Under the pieces are notes generated by a model, which worked only from the letters and a program-made list of their open reading frames with translations, was not told the origin of the DNA and did not search any database. Below are positions 56,887-64,000 of a stretch of DNA of 64,000 nucleotides, one piece after another. Origin of the DNA: UBA1479 sp040221095 (lineage in GTDB: Bacteria > Pseudomonadota > Alphaproteobacteria > Rhodospirillales > Casp-alpha2); contig JAVJVP010000004.1 in the NCBI GenBank assembly GCA_040221095.1, forward strand, positions 62,001 through 126,000, in the 5' to 3' direction. Within the stretch, counting starts at the first letter, position 1; each line of letters starts with the position of its first letter. A program made the position numbers and the translations under genes.

Positions 56887-56954
56887 GGCCGGATTCTAGC
56901 AGAAATCTGGTAAAGACGGCCTTACCAAAACCCGGACTGAGACGAAGAAACGAA

Positions 56955-57623
56955 TCAGTCGAAACTGTTCAGAAGGGCGTCGATATCGTCCTGCGACATG
57001 GCCGCCTCTTTCTTCTGCGGGCCGTGCAGAAGATCCTCGTCGGTCGGCATCGCCTCTTCCTCGACCGCAGCGACTTCGGCCTTCGGGTTGGCCGCCTTGT
57101 ACTTCGCGATCTCGTCGCCGAAGGCGTTGAGCAGCGCGTCGATTTTTTCCTCGATGTGCTGCAGCGCACCGACCACCTTGGTGATGCGCTGGCCGGTGAT
57201 GTCCTGGAACCCGCAGGCTTCGTAGATTTTGGTGGTGGCGTCCATCAGCCGCTCGGAATTCTTGCCCTTGAGCTTGGACATCACCTCCTCAATCTCGCCG
57301 ACGGCGTCCATGATCGAATTGGTCGCCTCCGCCGTGGCTTCGACGATGGCGTCCAGTTCATCGGCCGCGCTGGGGATGAACTCGTCCTTCACCTCGTCCG
57401 GGCGCAGGGCGGCAATGTCGGTTTTGGCATCGGTAATGAAGCGCGACAGGCTTTCCAGTTCTTCGTAGAGCCTGACATCGACGGCGGACAGATCGCCTTG
57501 CATGGTGGTGAGGATCGCCTCCACCACTTCCGCAATCTCTTCGACCTTGACCGAGCCGCCAGGTTCCCTTCCAAGTTCCTGAAGACGTGTGGCCAACTCG
57601 GGATCGACCGAGTCTGTCGCCAT
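56955..57623 (-). CDS. cheZ: CheZ-family chemotaxis phosphatase, second copy
   Basis: The 222-residue helical protein has the CheZ signature GFQDITGQRITKV with catalytic Asp141 and Gln145, an N-terminal helical region (1-90), a variable linker (170-205) and the C-terminal tail SQDDIDALLNSFD. It lies 10 bp after cheY, so the pair is co-expressed. It is clearly related to the copy at 32045 (the LLxGPQ...QDxID tail and the core are shared), but has about 46 more residues at the N-terminus. Confidence 0.9.
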   Translation of the reverse strand: MATDSVDPELATRLQELGREPGGSVKVEEIAEVVEAILTTMQGDLSAVDVRLYEELESLSRFITDAKTDIAALRPDEVKDEFIPSAADELDAIVEATAEATNSIMDAVGEIEEVMSKLKGKNSERLMDATTKIYEACGFQDITGQRITKVVGALQHIEEKIDALLNAFGDEIAKYKAANPKAEVAAVEEEAMPTDEDLLHGPQKKEAAMSQDDIDALLNSFD

Positions 57624-57633
57624 AACGGTCTCC

Positions 57634-58020
57634 TCAGAACTCGCCGAGGACGCTGATCAGCTTGCCTTTGAGCGTTTCGGCGTTGAACGGCTTGACGATG
57701 TAGTTGGAAACGCCGGCTTCCTTGGCCGCGATGACGTTTTCCGACTTGCTTTCCGCCGTGATCATGACGAACGGGATATGCTTCAGCTTTTCATCCGCAC
57801 GGACCTCGCGAAGCAGTTGAATCCCCGTCATGGGCTCCATGTTCCAGTCGGAGATGATCAAGCCGAATGCCTTCGCCCGCAGCTTCTTGAGCGCTTCCGA
57901 CCCGTCGGACGCTTCATCAATGTTCTTGAAGTTCAACTGACGCAACAGGTTGCGCAGAATCCTGAGCATGGTCTGATAATCATCCACGATCAGGACGTTC
58001 ATATTCAGGTCGACAGCCAT
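57634..58020 (-). CDS. cheY: Chemotaxis response regulator CheY
   Basis: The 128-residue single receiver domain has the acidic pocket Asp13-Asp14, phosphoacceptor Asp58 in ISDWNMEPMTG, switch Thr88 in FVMITAES and Lys110 in IVKPF. CheY-P binds FliM to change motor direction. The next gene in the operon encodes its phosphatase. Length and motifs are standard. Confidence 0.95.
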   Translation of the reverse strand: MAVDLNMNVLIVDDYQTMLRILRNLLRQLNFKNIDEASDGSEALKKLRAKAFGLIISDWNMEPMTGIQLLREVRADEKLKHIPFVMITAESKSENVIAAKEAGVSNYIVKPFNAETLKGKLISVLGEF

Positions 58021-58147
58021 CGGTTACTCCGTGCTTTGCGCATGGGAATTTATGATTATAGCCCCAGTACCGGGCAGTTTATTCAAGGCTGGGGGTAGAG
58101 CAAGCCTTTTTAAGGCTATAGGTCCATGGTCATAGGCTGGAAATGAC

Positions 58148-58927
58148 TTAATTTCCCTGGTCCAGGCCTTCCCGCGGCAGCGACCGCAGGTCGCGCAGCT
58201 GCACCGTCACCTCGCGGGCCTTCTCGGGATTCATCTTGGCCATCACGGGCGCCAGCTTGCGTTCCTTCATGCGCTGGGCGACTTCCAGCAGGGTATCCAT
58301 CTCAAGATCCTCGAAAATCCGCGCCGCGTCCTTGGGCTTCATGTTCTCGTAGATCTTGACCAGGCTTTCCATTTTGTTTTCCTGCTGCTCGTCGAACACC
58401 TTGATGCGGCCGTCGATTTCCGATTGCAGGTTCTTCAATTCGGCGATCTTGCGGTCGATGCGGGCTTCGGCGGCGGCAAGCATGCCTTGGCGCACCTGCA
58501 GTTCCTGTTCGCGGGCCTCAATCTCGCGCCGGCGGTCGGCCAGGCGCTGCAGCAGGTCGATTTCCTGGGGCGTCAGAAGGGTCGGATCATCGGTAATCAG
58601 CTTGGAGGTGGCAGGGTCGCCCGACGGGGCCGCGATGGCGTTCGGATCGGCCGGCCCCGGCACGGCGGCCTGCTGGCCGGCGCCGGGCCCGCCGCCCGGT
58701 TGACCCTGGGCCGGGTTCGCGGCCGGCGGCTGACCGGCGGCGGGCGGCTGCCCTCCCTGTGCCGGCGGCGGCGGCGTTTCCGTCTGGGCTTCGGCGCCCG
58801 CGACCTGGATGGCATCCTTTTTCAGGCCATCCACGCTGTTCCAGATATCGCCGATTTTCACGGTCAACAGCATCGACGCCACGAAGATGGTCACCGGCAG
58901 AAAGCGGAATTTGTTAAAGGGGTTCAT
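58148..58927 (-). CDS. MotE-like protein (MgtE N-domain-like, flagellar)
   Basis: The 259-residue protein has an N-terminal membrane helix (about 10-26), a long Pro/Gly/Gln-rich periplasmic linker (45-105), a coiled coil (about 125-185; QRLADRRREIEAREQELQVRQ) and a C-terminal MgtE-N-like helical domain (IYENMKPKDAARIFEDLEMDTLLEVAQRMKERK). This is the MotE layout; in Sinorhizobium MotE is a chaperone for the motility protein MotC. The same operon carries motB and the TPR protein, which could be the counterpart of MotC. Confidence 0.82.
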   Translation of the reverse strand: MNPFNKFRFLPVTIFVASMLLTVKIGDIWNSVDGLKKDAIQVAGAEAQTETPPPPAQGGQPPAAGQPPAANPAQGQPGGGPGAGQQAAVPGPADPNAIAAPSGDPATSKLITDDPTLLTPQEIDLLQRLADRRREIEAREQELQVRQGMLAAAEARIDRKIAELKNLQSEIDGRIKVFDEQQENKMESLVKIYENMKPKDAARIFEDLEMDTLLEVAQRMKERKLAPVMAKMNPEKAREVTVQLRDLRSLPREGLDQGN

Positions 58928-58999
58928 TCAAGCGTCCGTCGGGTCCGTGTCCGCCCCGCTTTACCGGGGCCTTTGACGATGCAATTCGGCACCCGGCCC

Positions 59000-59524
59000 T
59001 TAGTTGGCCGAGCGGATGGCTTTCAACAAGGCGCGTTCCGCTTCCGAGCGGGGCGTGGTTTTCTTTCCGCCAACCACCGGATGGTCCTCGGCGTCGGCAT
59101 GGCGTGCGCCGCGCGCCGCCGCCACCTTGGGCGCGGGGCGCTGCTGGCGGACCGGTTCGACGACCTCGAGGGGGTCCGCCGTCTCGGCATCCCCACCCAC
59201 ATGTTCGTCACGGGCAAGGCGCACGTTTTCTTCCAGACGGTCGGCGGCGATGGTGCCGCGGTCGACCAAAAACACCAAGTCGTCGCGCAGGCTTTCCGCC
59301 TTGGCCAACTGATCCTGCAACGCGTCCGACGCGATGCGCAGGTCGCCGATGCTGGCGGACGCGCGGGACGTCGCGTCGTTGAAGGTGGTGGCCAGCTTCT
59401 CCATCTGCTCGCGGTTGCCGCGGAAGCGGGTCAGGCGCCGGTTCAGGATCACCGAATACCAGATCATGACCACCAGCAGGAGGGCCAGAATGATTTCAAG
59501 CGTCAAGGAAAAGGAAAAAGTCAC
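59000..59524 (-). CDS. DUF6468-type flagellar-operon membrane protein
   Basis: The 174-residue protein has one N-terminal membrane helix (about 6-27; LEIILALLLVVMIWYSVILNRRL), a coiled-coil-prone region (about 35-95; AKAESLRDDLVFLVDRG) and a Pro/Ala-rich tail. Proteins of this kind, with RLEENVR after the coiled coil, occur in alphaproteobacterial flagellar loci next to fliM and motE; the role is unknown. It lies 125 bp after fliM. Confidence 0.75.
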   Translation of the reverse strand: MTFSFSLTLEIILALLLVVMIWYSVILNRRLTRFRGNREQMEKLATTFNDATSRASASIGDLRIASDALQDQLAKAESLRDDLVFLVDRGTIAADRLEENVRLARDEHVGGDAETADPLEVVEPVRQQRPAPKVAAARGARHADAEDHPVVGGKKTTPRSEAERALLKAIRSAN

Positions 59525-59649
59525 GGTCTTGTCTCTCCATCCCCTGGGTAACGATCCGTTCCAAACGGCGGAACCGGGGCTGTTCGCTGCGGCCAGTCTA
59601 CGCCCGAGGTTCTGAACGAAATGCTAACCAAGGGCGCTAAAATTCACGG

Positions 59650-60801
59650 TCAGGACGTCTTCGGCCCGCGGTCGATGCGGTCTTCGATGCGCACGGCGAT
59701 GCGTCCGCCCTTGCGGCCCATGCGGCCGATATAAAGGGGCACGTTGCCGCAGGACAGCATGACGGGGCTGTCCGGCGTCGCGTTGAGCATCATCTGCGAG
59801 CCTTCCTTGAGGTCGAACACCGTCTGCAGGCTGACGATCTGCTGGTCGATGACGGCCTCCAGATCGACCTCGGTCATCCACAGCTCTTCCGCCAGGTGGG
59901 TTTCCCAGATCGAGTCCCGGCCGAACTTTTCGCCCATGAACATCTGCAGCAAGAGTTCGCGGACCGGCTCCAGGGTCGCGTAGGGCAGCAGCAGTTCCAG
60001 ACGCCCGCCACGGTCTTCCATGTCGATGCGCAGGCGCGTCACGATGGCCGCGTTGGACGGCCGTGAGATCGTCGCGAAGCGCGGGTTGGTTTCCAGGCGG
60101 TCGAAGCGGAAAGTGACCGGGCTCAAGGGCTCGAACGCCGCCGACAGGTCGGTCAGCATGACGTGGATCATGCGCTCGACCAGGGAGCGTTCGATCGTCG
60201 TATAGGGCCGGCCTTCGATACGCATCGCCGCCGTGCCGCGGCGGCCGCCCAAAAGCACATCGACGATTGAATAGATCAGCGAGGAATCGACCGTGATCAG
60301 GCCGAAGTTGTCCCATTCCTCGGCCTTGAACACGCTGAGCATGGCCGGCAAGGGGATGGAGTTCAGATAGTCGCCGAACCGGATCGAGGCGATGTTATCG
60401 AGCGAGACTTCGACGTTGTCCGAGGTGAAGTTACGAAGGCTGGTCGACATCAGACGCACGAGTCGGTCGAACACGACCTCGAGCATCGGCAGACGTTCGT
60501 AGGACACCAGGGCCGACGACAGGATCGCTTGGATGCCCGATTTCTCGGCGCCTTCCTCGTGGCTGTCGTCAAAGCCCAGCAGGCTGTCGATTTCGTCCTG
60601 GTTGAGAACGCGGGTGGCTTCGGGCGCCGCCATGCCGACGTCGGTCGACGCAGAGTCACCGTCGCCGCCCATCATGGCTTCCCATTCGGCGGCCAGCTCG
60701 TCCTGCTCGTCGCCGCCACCGCCGCCCTCGCCGCCGTCACCGCCCATCGCGGCTTCCCATTCGGCGGCCATTGCGTCTTGATCGTCAGCCGGGCTCGTCA
60801 T
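59650..60801 (-). CDS. fliM: Flagellar motor switch protein FliM
   Basis: The 383-residue protein has an unusual N-terminal extension with two copies of an AAEWEAxMGGDG motif (12-23 and 37-48), then the CheY-binding motif LNQDEIDSLL (66-75), the FliM middle domain and a C-terminal surface (SpoA) domain (VIDQQIVSLQTVFDLKEGSQMML). It is the C-ring component that binds CheY-P. It is about 50 residues longer at the N-terminus than a typical FliM. It lies 27 bp after fliL. Confidence 0.95.
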   Translation of the reverse strand: MTSPADDQDAMAAEWEAAMGGDGGEGGGGGDEQDELAAEWEAMMGGDGDSASTDVGMAAPEATRVLNQDEIDSLLGFDDSHEEGAEKSGIQAILSSALVSYERLPMLEVVFDRLVRLMSTSLRNFTSDNVEVSLDNIASIRFGDYLNSIPLPAMLSVFKAEEWDNFGLITVDSSLIYSIVDVLLGGRRGTAAMRIEGRPYTTIERSLVERMIHVMLTDLSAAFEPLSPVTFRFDRLETNPRFATISRPSNAAIVTRLRIDMEDRGGRLELLLPYATLEPVRELLLQMFMGEKFGRDSIWETHLAEELWMTEVDLEAVIDQQIVSLQTVFDLKEGSQMMLNATPDSPVMLSCGNVPLYIGRMGRKGGRIAVRIEDRIDRGPKTS

Positions 60802-60828
60802 TCGTCACATCCCCTGCGTGCCATAAGT

Positions 60829-61389
60829 CTACTGAACCAGCATTTCCTTGAACAGGACGTCCTTGACCTGGGCCGGCGCCGTCGCCGCCCGGACCCGGCG
60901 CAGAAGCTCCTCGCGCAGGCGGTACATGCCGGCGGAACCCTGCAGGTCCTCGATCCTGAGTTCCCGCAGATAGACCTGGAAATTGTCCATCACACGGTCC
61001 TTCACGGCATCGATGATCAGTTTGTCCTGCTCACTTGCCACTTCGAGCGACACCTTCATTTTCAAAAACTGGGATTTGCGGCCGGCGGTGTTCAGGTTGA
61101 CCAGAACCTCCGGCAGATCGTGGAACAGGCCGATGCCCTCCGGCGCCTCACCCGAAGCGACCGTGGAGGAGTCCTTGCCGGTAATCATCGACATGAGCGG
61201 CTCCAGCAAGCCGGTGAAGAATGCCGCCGCAGCGCCGCCCACGACAAGCAGCAGCACCGCAACGATGATGATGAGCTTTTTCTTCTTGCTCTTGGAAGCA
61301 CCGTCGGAAGCGCCGCCTTCTTCGCCGTCGGCGTCTTCGTCAGCGCCGCCGACCTCTTCGTTTTCCAGATCGTCGTCGTCGTCAGCCAT
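60829..61389 (-). CDS. fliL: Flagellar basal-body-associated protein FliL
   Basis: The 186-residue protein has an acidic N-terminus (1-32, rich in Asp/Glu), one membrane helix (about 38-60) and a periplasmic FliL domain (FHDLPEVLVNLNTAGRKSQFLKMKVSLEVAS; DRVMDNFQVYLRELRIEDLQGSAGMYRLREELLRRV). FliL rings the stator and supports torque. It is the first gene of the leftward motor operon, with a CtrA-like box about 62 bp upstream. Confidence 0.93.
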   Translation of the reverse strand: MADDDDDLENEEVGGADEDADGEEGGASDGASKSKKKKLIIIVAVLLLVVGGAAAAFFTGLLEPLMSMITGKDSSTVASGEAPEGIGLFHDLPEVLVNLNTAGRKSQFLKMKVSLEVASEQDKLIIDAVKDRVMDNFQVYLRELRIEDLQGSAGMYRLREELLRRVRAATAPAQVKDVLFKEMLVQ

Positions 61390-61450
61390 GTTCGGGGCAA
61401 CCGTTTCCTAGCGTCCTGATCCCAAGTTCTCACACTCTAAAATCAGGTCG

Positions 61451-61465
61451 TTAACAAGTCGTTGA
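61451..61465 (-). promoter_or_regulatory. CtrA-like box upstream of fliL
   Basis: TTAA (61451-61454), CAAGTCG, TTGA (61462-61465); read toward fliL it is TCAA-N7-TTAAC, one base from the TTAA-N7-TTAAC consensus. It is 62 bp before the fliL ATG. Confidence 0.45.
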
Positions 61466-61542
61466 GGCGGGGCGATGGTGTTGCCGCCGGTCGGCCCGGC
61501 CCAAAGGCTGTGCGCCGGGCCTGATCGCGGCTTCGTATGCCG

Positions 61543-61680
61543 TCCCGGTTATTCCCGGCCAACCGCCCGCATGGGGTTCCCGGCGCCGATCATATCAAGG
61601 TCCCGGCACCGCCAGCAACGCCCCGCTCTAGGCAAGAAATACCCGGCAAAGGCTGCCAACGGGAACCGGATTTTCCCGGT
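61543..61680. repeat. Cluster of CCCGG(C/T) motifs upstream of the sigma-54 promoter
   Basis: TTCCCGGC at 61552 and 61577, TCCCGGCA at 61601, ACCCGGCA at 61641, TTCCCGGT at 61673, and TCCCGGTT at 61543. They lie roughly 55-190 bp upstream of the -24 element, the position where a sigma-54 activator such as FlbD would bind. Confidence 0.45.
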
Positions 61681-61732
61681 ACTCATGCCAAGGAAACATA
61701 ATTATCCAATTGAAATTAAATGATATTTTAGT

Positions 61733-61750
61733 TTGGCACGGTGGCTGCAA
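61733..61750 (+). promoter_or_regulatory. Sigma-54 promoter of flgF
   Basis: TTGGCACGGTGGCTGCAA has the GG at 61735-61736 and the GC at 61747-61748, exactly ten bases apart, and TTGGCACG matches the -24 consensus. It ends 95 bp before the flgF ATG. Confidence 0.8.
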
Positions 61751-61844
61751 CAGGCTTGGCGGAAATACGTGAAGTGCCTTTCGGATGGAAGGTCCCGCCA
61801 AAGGGGCCACACCGGAAGAGAATGAATAGAACGGGAAAAATCAG

Positions 61845-62582
61845 ATGGAAACCACAGCGGTCATTGCCGCTTCGCGCCAAGGCGCGCTCAAACGGCAGCT
61901 CGAGGTCGTCGCCAACAATTTGGCGAACATGAGCACCAACGGCTACAAGTCCAGCCAGATGATGTTCGTTGAGCATGTCGTCAAAAGCAAAGGCGGCGAG
62001 CGGCTCATCAGCCCCAATCTCACCTATACACGCGACCTTGCGACCCGGCTCGACGTCACGGACGGCGCCATCGAAACCACGGGCAATCAGCTCGACATGG
62101 CGATCCGCAACGACGGCTTCTTCGTGGTGCGCGACCCGCAAGGCACCGAACATTACACGCGCAACGGCCAGTTCCGCCTGGATACGGGCGGCCAGATCGT
62201 CAACCAGCAGGGGTATCCGCTGTTGTCGACCGGCGGCCAGCCGATGACCCTCGGCCCCAACGACGCCGAGGTCAACATCGGCCGCGATGGCACCATTTCG
62301 ACGGAGAACGGCCAGCTTGGCAAGATCAAGGTCGTGCGCTTCGACAACACCCAGGACCTGGTGCAGACGTCCGGCGCCCTGTTCACCTCGATCACACCGC
62401 CCATCGACGTCGCCAGCCCGGATGTCATCCAGGGTGCCCTGGAAGGCTCCAACGTGGAGCCCATTCTGGAGATGGCCAAGATGATCGAACTGCACCGCAG
62501 TTATGAAAGTGCGAAGTCCTTCATCGAACGCGAGGACGAACGCCAGAAGGAAATGATCAGAAGCCTGGTGCGCGACGCTTAA
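61845..62582 (+). CDS. flgF: Flagellar basal-body rod protein FlgF
   Basis: The 245-residue rod protein has the N-terminal motif QLEVVANNLANMSTNGYKSSQ and the mid-region DMAIRNDGFFVVRDPQGTEHYTRNGQF, and ends with the C-terminal helix typical of the FlgE/F/G family (VEPILEMAKMIELHRSYESAKSFIE). Shorter than FlgG, it begins METTAVIAASRQ and forms part of the proximal rod. It is the first gene behind a sigma-54 promoter. Confidence 0.93.
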   Translation: METTAVIAASRQGALKRQLEVVANNLANMSTNGYKSSQMMFVEHVVKSKGGERLISPNLTYTRDLATRLDVTDGAIETTGNQLDMAIRNDGFFVVRDPQGTEHYTRNGQFRLDTGGQIVNQQGYPLLSTGGQPMTLGPNDAEVNIGRDGTISTENGQLGKIKVVRFDNTQDLVQTSGALFTSITPPIDVASPDVIQGALEGSNVEPILEMAKMIELHRSYESAKSFIEREDERQKEMIRSLVRDA

Positions 62583-62750
62583 ACGGCGCCGCCATGGGAC
62601 CGACCGATAGGGCCGAAGGCCCGGAATGACCACCACCGGCCGAATGCCGGAACCAGACGACGTGCGGCCGAAGCGCCGCGCCGACGACACGACAGAACGC
62701 ACAACGCACCAACGCCGGAACCGCAACCGGCAAGCGAAAGGACGGGAAAA
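62583..62750. other. Spacer flgF-flgG
   Basis: This is a 168-bp G+C-rich spacer containing small dyads (GGGCC-GAA-GGCCC near 62610 and GGCCG-AAT-style repeats). There is no T-run, so read-through to flgG is expected. AAAGGA lies just before the flgG ATG. Confidence 0.4.
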
Positions 62751-63536
62751 ATGAGATCGCTTGATATCGGCTCGACGGGCATGATTGCCCAACAGCGAAA
62801 CGTCGAGGTCATCTCCAACAACCTCGCCAACATGAACACCACGGCCTTCAAGCGCCGGCGCACGGAATTCCAGGACCTGATCTATCAGGATCTGCGCCGC
62901 GTCGGCTCGACCTCGGCCGACAACGGCGCCATCGTGCCCACGGGCGTGCAACTCGGTCTGGGCGTGAAGCTGGCCGCCGTGTACCGCATCCACGAACAGG
63001 GCAACCTGACGGCCACTGACAACACCTTCGACATGGCCATTCAGGGCAAGGGCTTCTTTCAGGTCCAGCTACCCACGGGCGAAACCGCCTATACCCGCGA
63101 CGGCACCTTCCAGCTCAACGAGAACGGCCAAATCGTGACCCACGACGGCTACCTCCTGAACCCGCCGATCACCGTGCAGGACGACGCCATCGACGTGACC
63201 ATCAACGCGTCCGGCGAAGTGCTGGTGAAGATCGAAGGCCAGGTGCAGTTCTCCAACGCCGGCCAGGTCCAGACCGTGAACTTCCAGAACGAACCCGGTT
63301 TGGAAGCCATCGGCAACAACCTTTACAAGGAAACCCCCGCCTCCGGCGCCGCGACCACCGGCAACCCCGGAACGGAAGGTTACGGCACCATTCTGCAGGG
63401 CTTCCTGGAAACCTCGAACGTCAACGCGGTGGAAGAGATCTCGAACCTGATCTCGGCCCAGCGCGCCTATGAAATGAACTCAAAGGTCATCCAGACCTCG
63501 GATGAAATGCTGGGAACGCTGACCTCGCTCCGGTAA
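62751..63536 (+). CDS. flgG: Flagellar distal rod protein FlgG
   Basis: The 261-residue protein starts MRSLDIGSTGMIAQQRNVEVISNNLANMNTTAFKRRR and contains TDNTFDMAIQGKGFFQVQLPTGETAYTRDGTF; the end SNVNAVEEISNLISAQRAYEMNSKVIQTSDEM is the FlgG signature. It forms the distal rod. Length is the usual 260-262 residues. Confidence 0.97.
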   Translation: MRSLDIGSTGMIAQQRNVEVISNNLANMNTTAFKRRRTEFQDLIYQDLRRVGSTSADNGAIVPTGVQLGLGVKLAAVYRIHEQGNLTATDNTFDMAIQGKGFFQVQLPTGETAYTRDGTFQLNENGQIVTHDGYLLNPPITVQDDAIDVTINASGEVLVKIEGQVQFSNAGQVQTVNFQNEPGLEAIGNNLYKETPASGAATTGNPGTEGYGTILQGFLETSNVNAVEEISNLISAQRAYEMNSKVIQTSDEMLGTLTSLR

Positions 63537-63624
63537 TCGGCGCGCCCGTTGAGTAAAGCCAGAATGGCTGCCTAAGCCCGCAAGGCTTTGAAAAGGCCGA
63601 AAGGTCTCTGAAAGGTAGAGTGAC

Positions 63625-64000
63625 ATGACCGCCCGCAATCTGTTCATCGCCGCCGTAATGGCCGCAGCGCTGGTGCCCCTCGCCACGCTGCCCGCCGCCG
63701 GCGCAGCCAAGAAAACGTCGCCCGCCGACGCGGCGGAGCAGAGCGAAAAGATGACCGCCCCCTTGCTGCGTGATTCCATCACCGTCGACGACAAGGTGGT
63801 CTACCTGGGCGACCTGTTCATCAACGTCGGCGAGAAAGCCGACGCCGCGGTGGCCTACGCCCCCGCCCCCGGCGAGCGGGCCATCTTCGACGCCCGCTGG
63901 CTGTACCGGGTGGCGCGGGCCTACCGCCTGAACTGGCGCCCGCTGTCGGCCCGCCAGCAGGTCGTCGTCGAACGCGTCAGCCAGGTCATCGAACGGTCCG
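63625..64000 (+). CDS. flgA: Flagellar P-ring assembly chaperone FlgA, N-terminal part (cut by window edge)
   Basis: From ATG 63625 (GAAAGG upstream) the frame stays open to the window end (125 residues). It has a signal peptide (about 1-28, ALVPLATLPAAGA). The N-terminal region LRDSITVDDKVVYLGDLFINVGEKADAAVAYAPAPG follows, with the family pattern of a beta-clip/SAF-like entry domain. FlgA helps polymerise FlgI in the periplasm. The order flgF-flgG-flgA is common in alphaproteobacteria, usually followed by flgH. Confidence 0.88.
   Translation, partial: MTARNLFIAAVMAAALVPLATLPAAGAAKKTSPADAAEQSEKMTAPLLRDSITVDDKVVYLGDLFINVGEKADAAVAYAPAPGERAIFDARWLYRVARAYRLNWRPLSARQQVVVERVSQVIERS

Larger units (their letters stand above)
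61390..61844. promoter_or_regulatory. Divergent regulatory region fliL / flgF
   Basis: These 455 bp hold no supported gene. From left to right they contain a CtrA-like box (61451-61465), a cluster of five or six CCCGG motifs (61543-61680) and a sigma-54 promoter facing flgF (61733-61750). A short rightward frame at 61475-61723 has unnatural composition and is not called. Confidence 0.6.

Noticed and set aside
61490..61512. Leftward sigma-54 promoter for fliL
   Set aside because: GC-N10-CC spacing is present in TTGCCGCC...CCCGG but the TGGCA part is absent.
61475..61723. Possible 82-codon gene in the fliL-flgF gap
   Set aside because: Arg/Pro-rich composition, no ribosome site, and it overlaps regulatory motifs.
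61716..61730. TTAA-N7-TTTA just upstream of the flgF sigma-54 promoter
   Set aside because: It has one mismatch and lies in a generally AT-rich stretch where such matches arise by chance.

Overview
The window is about 65% G+C chromosomal DNA from an alphaproteobacterium. The gene set fits a Rhodospirillales-like, polarly flagellated, ubiquinone-using organism. Evidence includes a three-subunit proton-translocating transhydrogenase (pntAA-pntAB-pntB), a COQ9 homologue, a fused indolepyruvate:ferredoxin oxidoreductase, the hybrid cell-cycle kinase CckA, GTTC-N7-GTTC type SOS boxes, TTAA-N7-TTAA (CtrA-type) boxes, and flagellar genes of the alphaproteobacterial type (DUF6468 protein, MotE-like protein, CheZ paralogues). 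I cannot name the genus from sequence alone. No rRNA, tRNA, CRISPR array, transposase or prophage gene was seen.

Layout. 1-5220: the 3' end of purK, then a leftward group (def, COQ9 homologue, an unknown gene), rpsU with its terminator, and a large Maf/MptE-like (DUF115) protein ending in a SEC-C zinc motif. 5265-21769: metabolic genes, namely pnt, a gamma-glutamyltransferase-family enzyme, RidA, a class III cyclase-like protein, YbjQ, an ABC1/UbiB-type kinase, an M3 oligopeptidase, an acyl-CoA synthetase, a GNAT protein, a nitroreductase, a haloacetate-dehalogenase-like hydrolase and a sugar-nucleotide epimerase. 22035-25523: indolepyruvate oxidoreductase. 25532-26464: a strikingly AT-rich orphan gene with a HEPN-type RNxxxH motif, probably acquired. 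26478-37570: an AEC transporter, pyruvate kinase, two unknown proteins, a MeaB-type GTPase, a stand-alone CheZ, a cyclophilin, a VWA (CoxE-like) protein and its MoxR-type ATPase, and a MscS channel. 37579-44627: alaS, recA and cckA. Between recA and alaS lies a set of 45-bp tandem repeats that each look like a copy of a terminator.

44770-64000 is mostly flagellar. A leftward operon flgB-flgC-fliE-fliQ-fliR-flhB(-cckA) diverges from a rightward flhB-like/unknown/fliO/fliP operon, with a perfect CtrA-type box between them. After a small AraC/peroxiredoxin island comes a leftward motor and chemotaxis operon: fliL-fliM-DUF6468-motE-cheY-cheZ-motB-like-motB-TPR protein. It diverges from flgF-flgG-flgA. 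The 455-bp divergent region carries a well-formed sigma-54 promoter for flgF, a cluster of CCCGG motifs where an enhancer would sit, and a CtrA-like box facing fliL. Together the sites suggest a Caulobacter-like hierarchy: CckA to CtrA to early flagellar operons, then sigma-54 for rod and hook genes.

The most unusual items are these. Two CheZ paralogues end in a peptide that copies the CheY-binding motif of FliM. A MotB-like membrane protein lacks the proton-carrying Asp. A terminator is tandemly triplicated. The orphan HEPN-like gene stands apart in composition. A cyclase-like protein has altered active-site residues. A 1082-residue two-lobed TPR protein sits in the motor operon. All calls rest on reading the sequence and on motif memory; no database search was possible.
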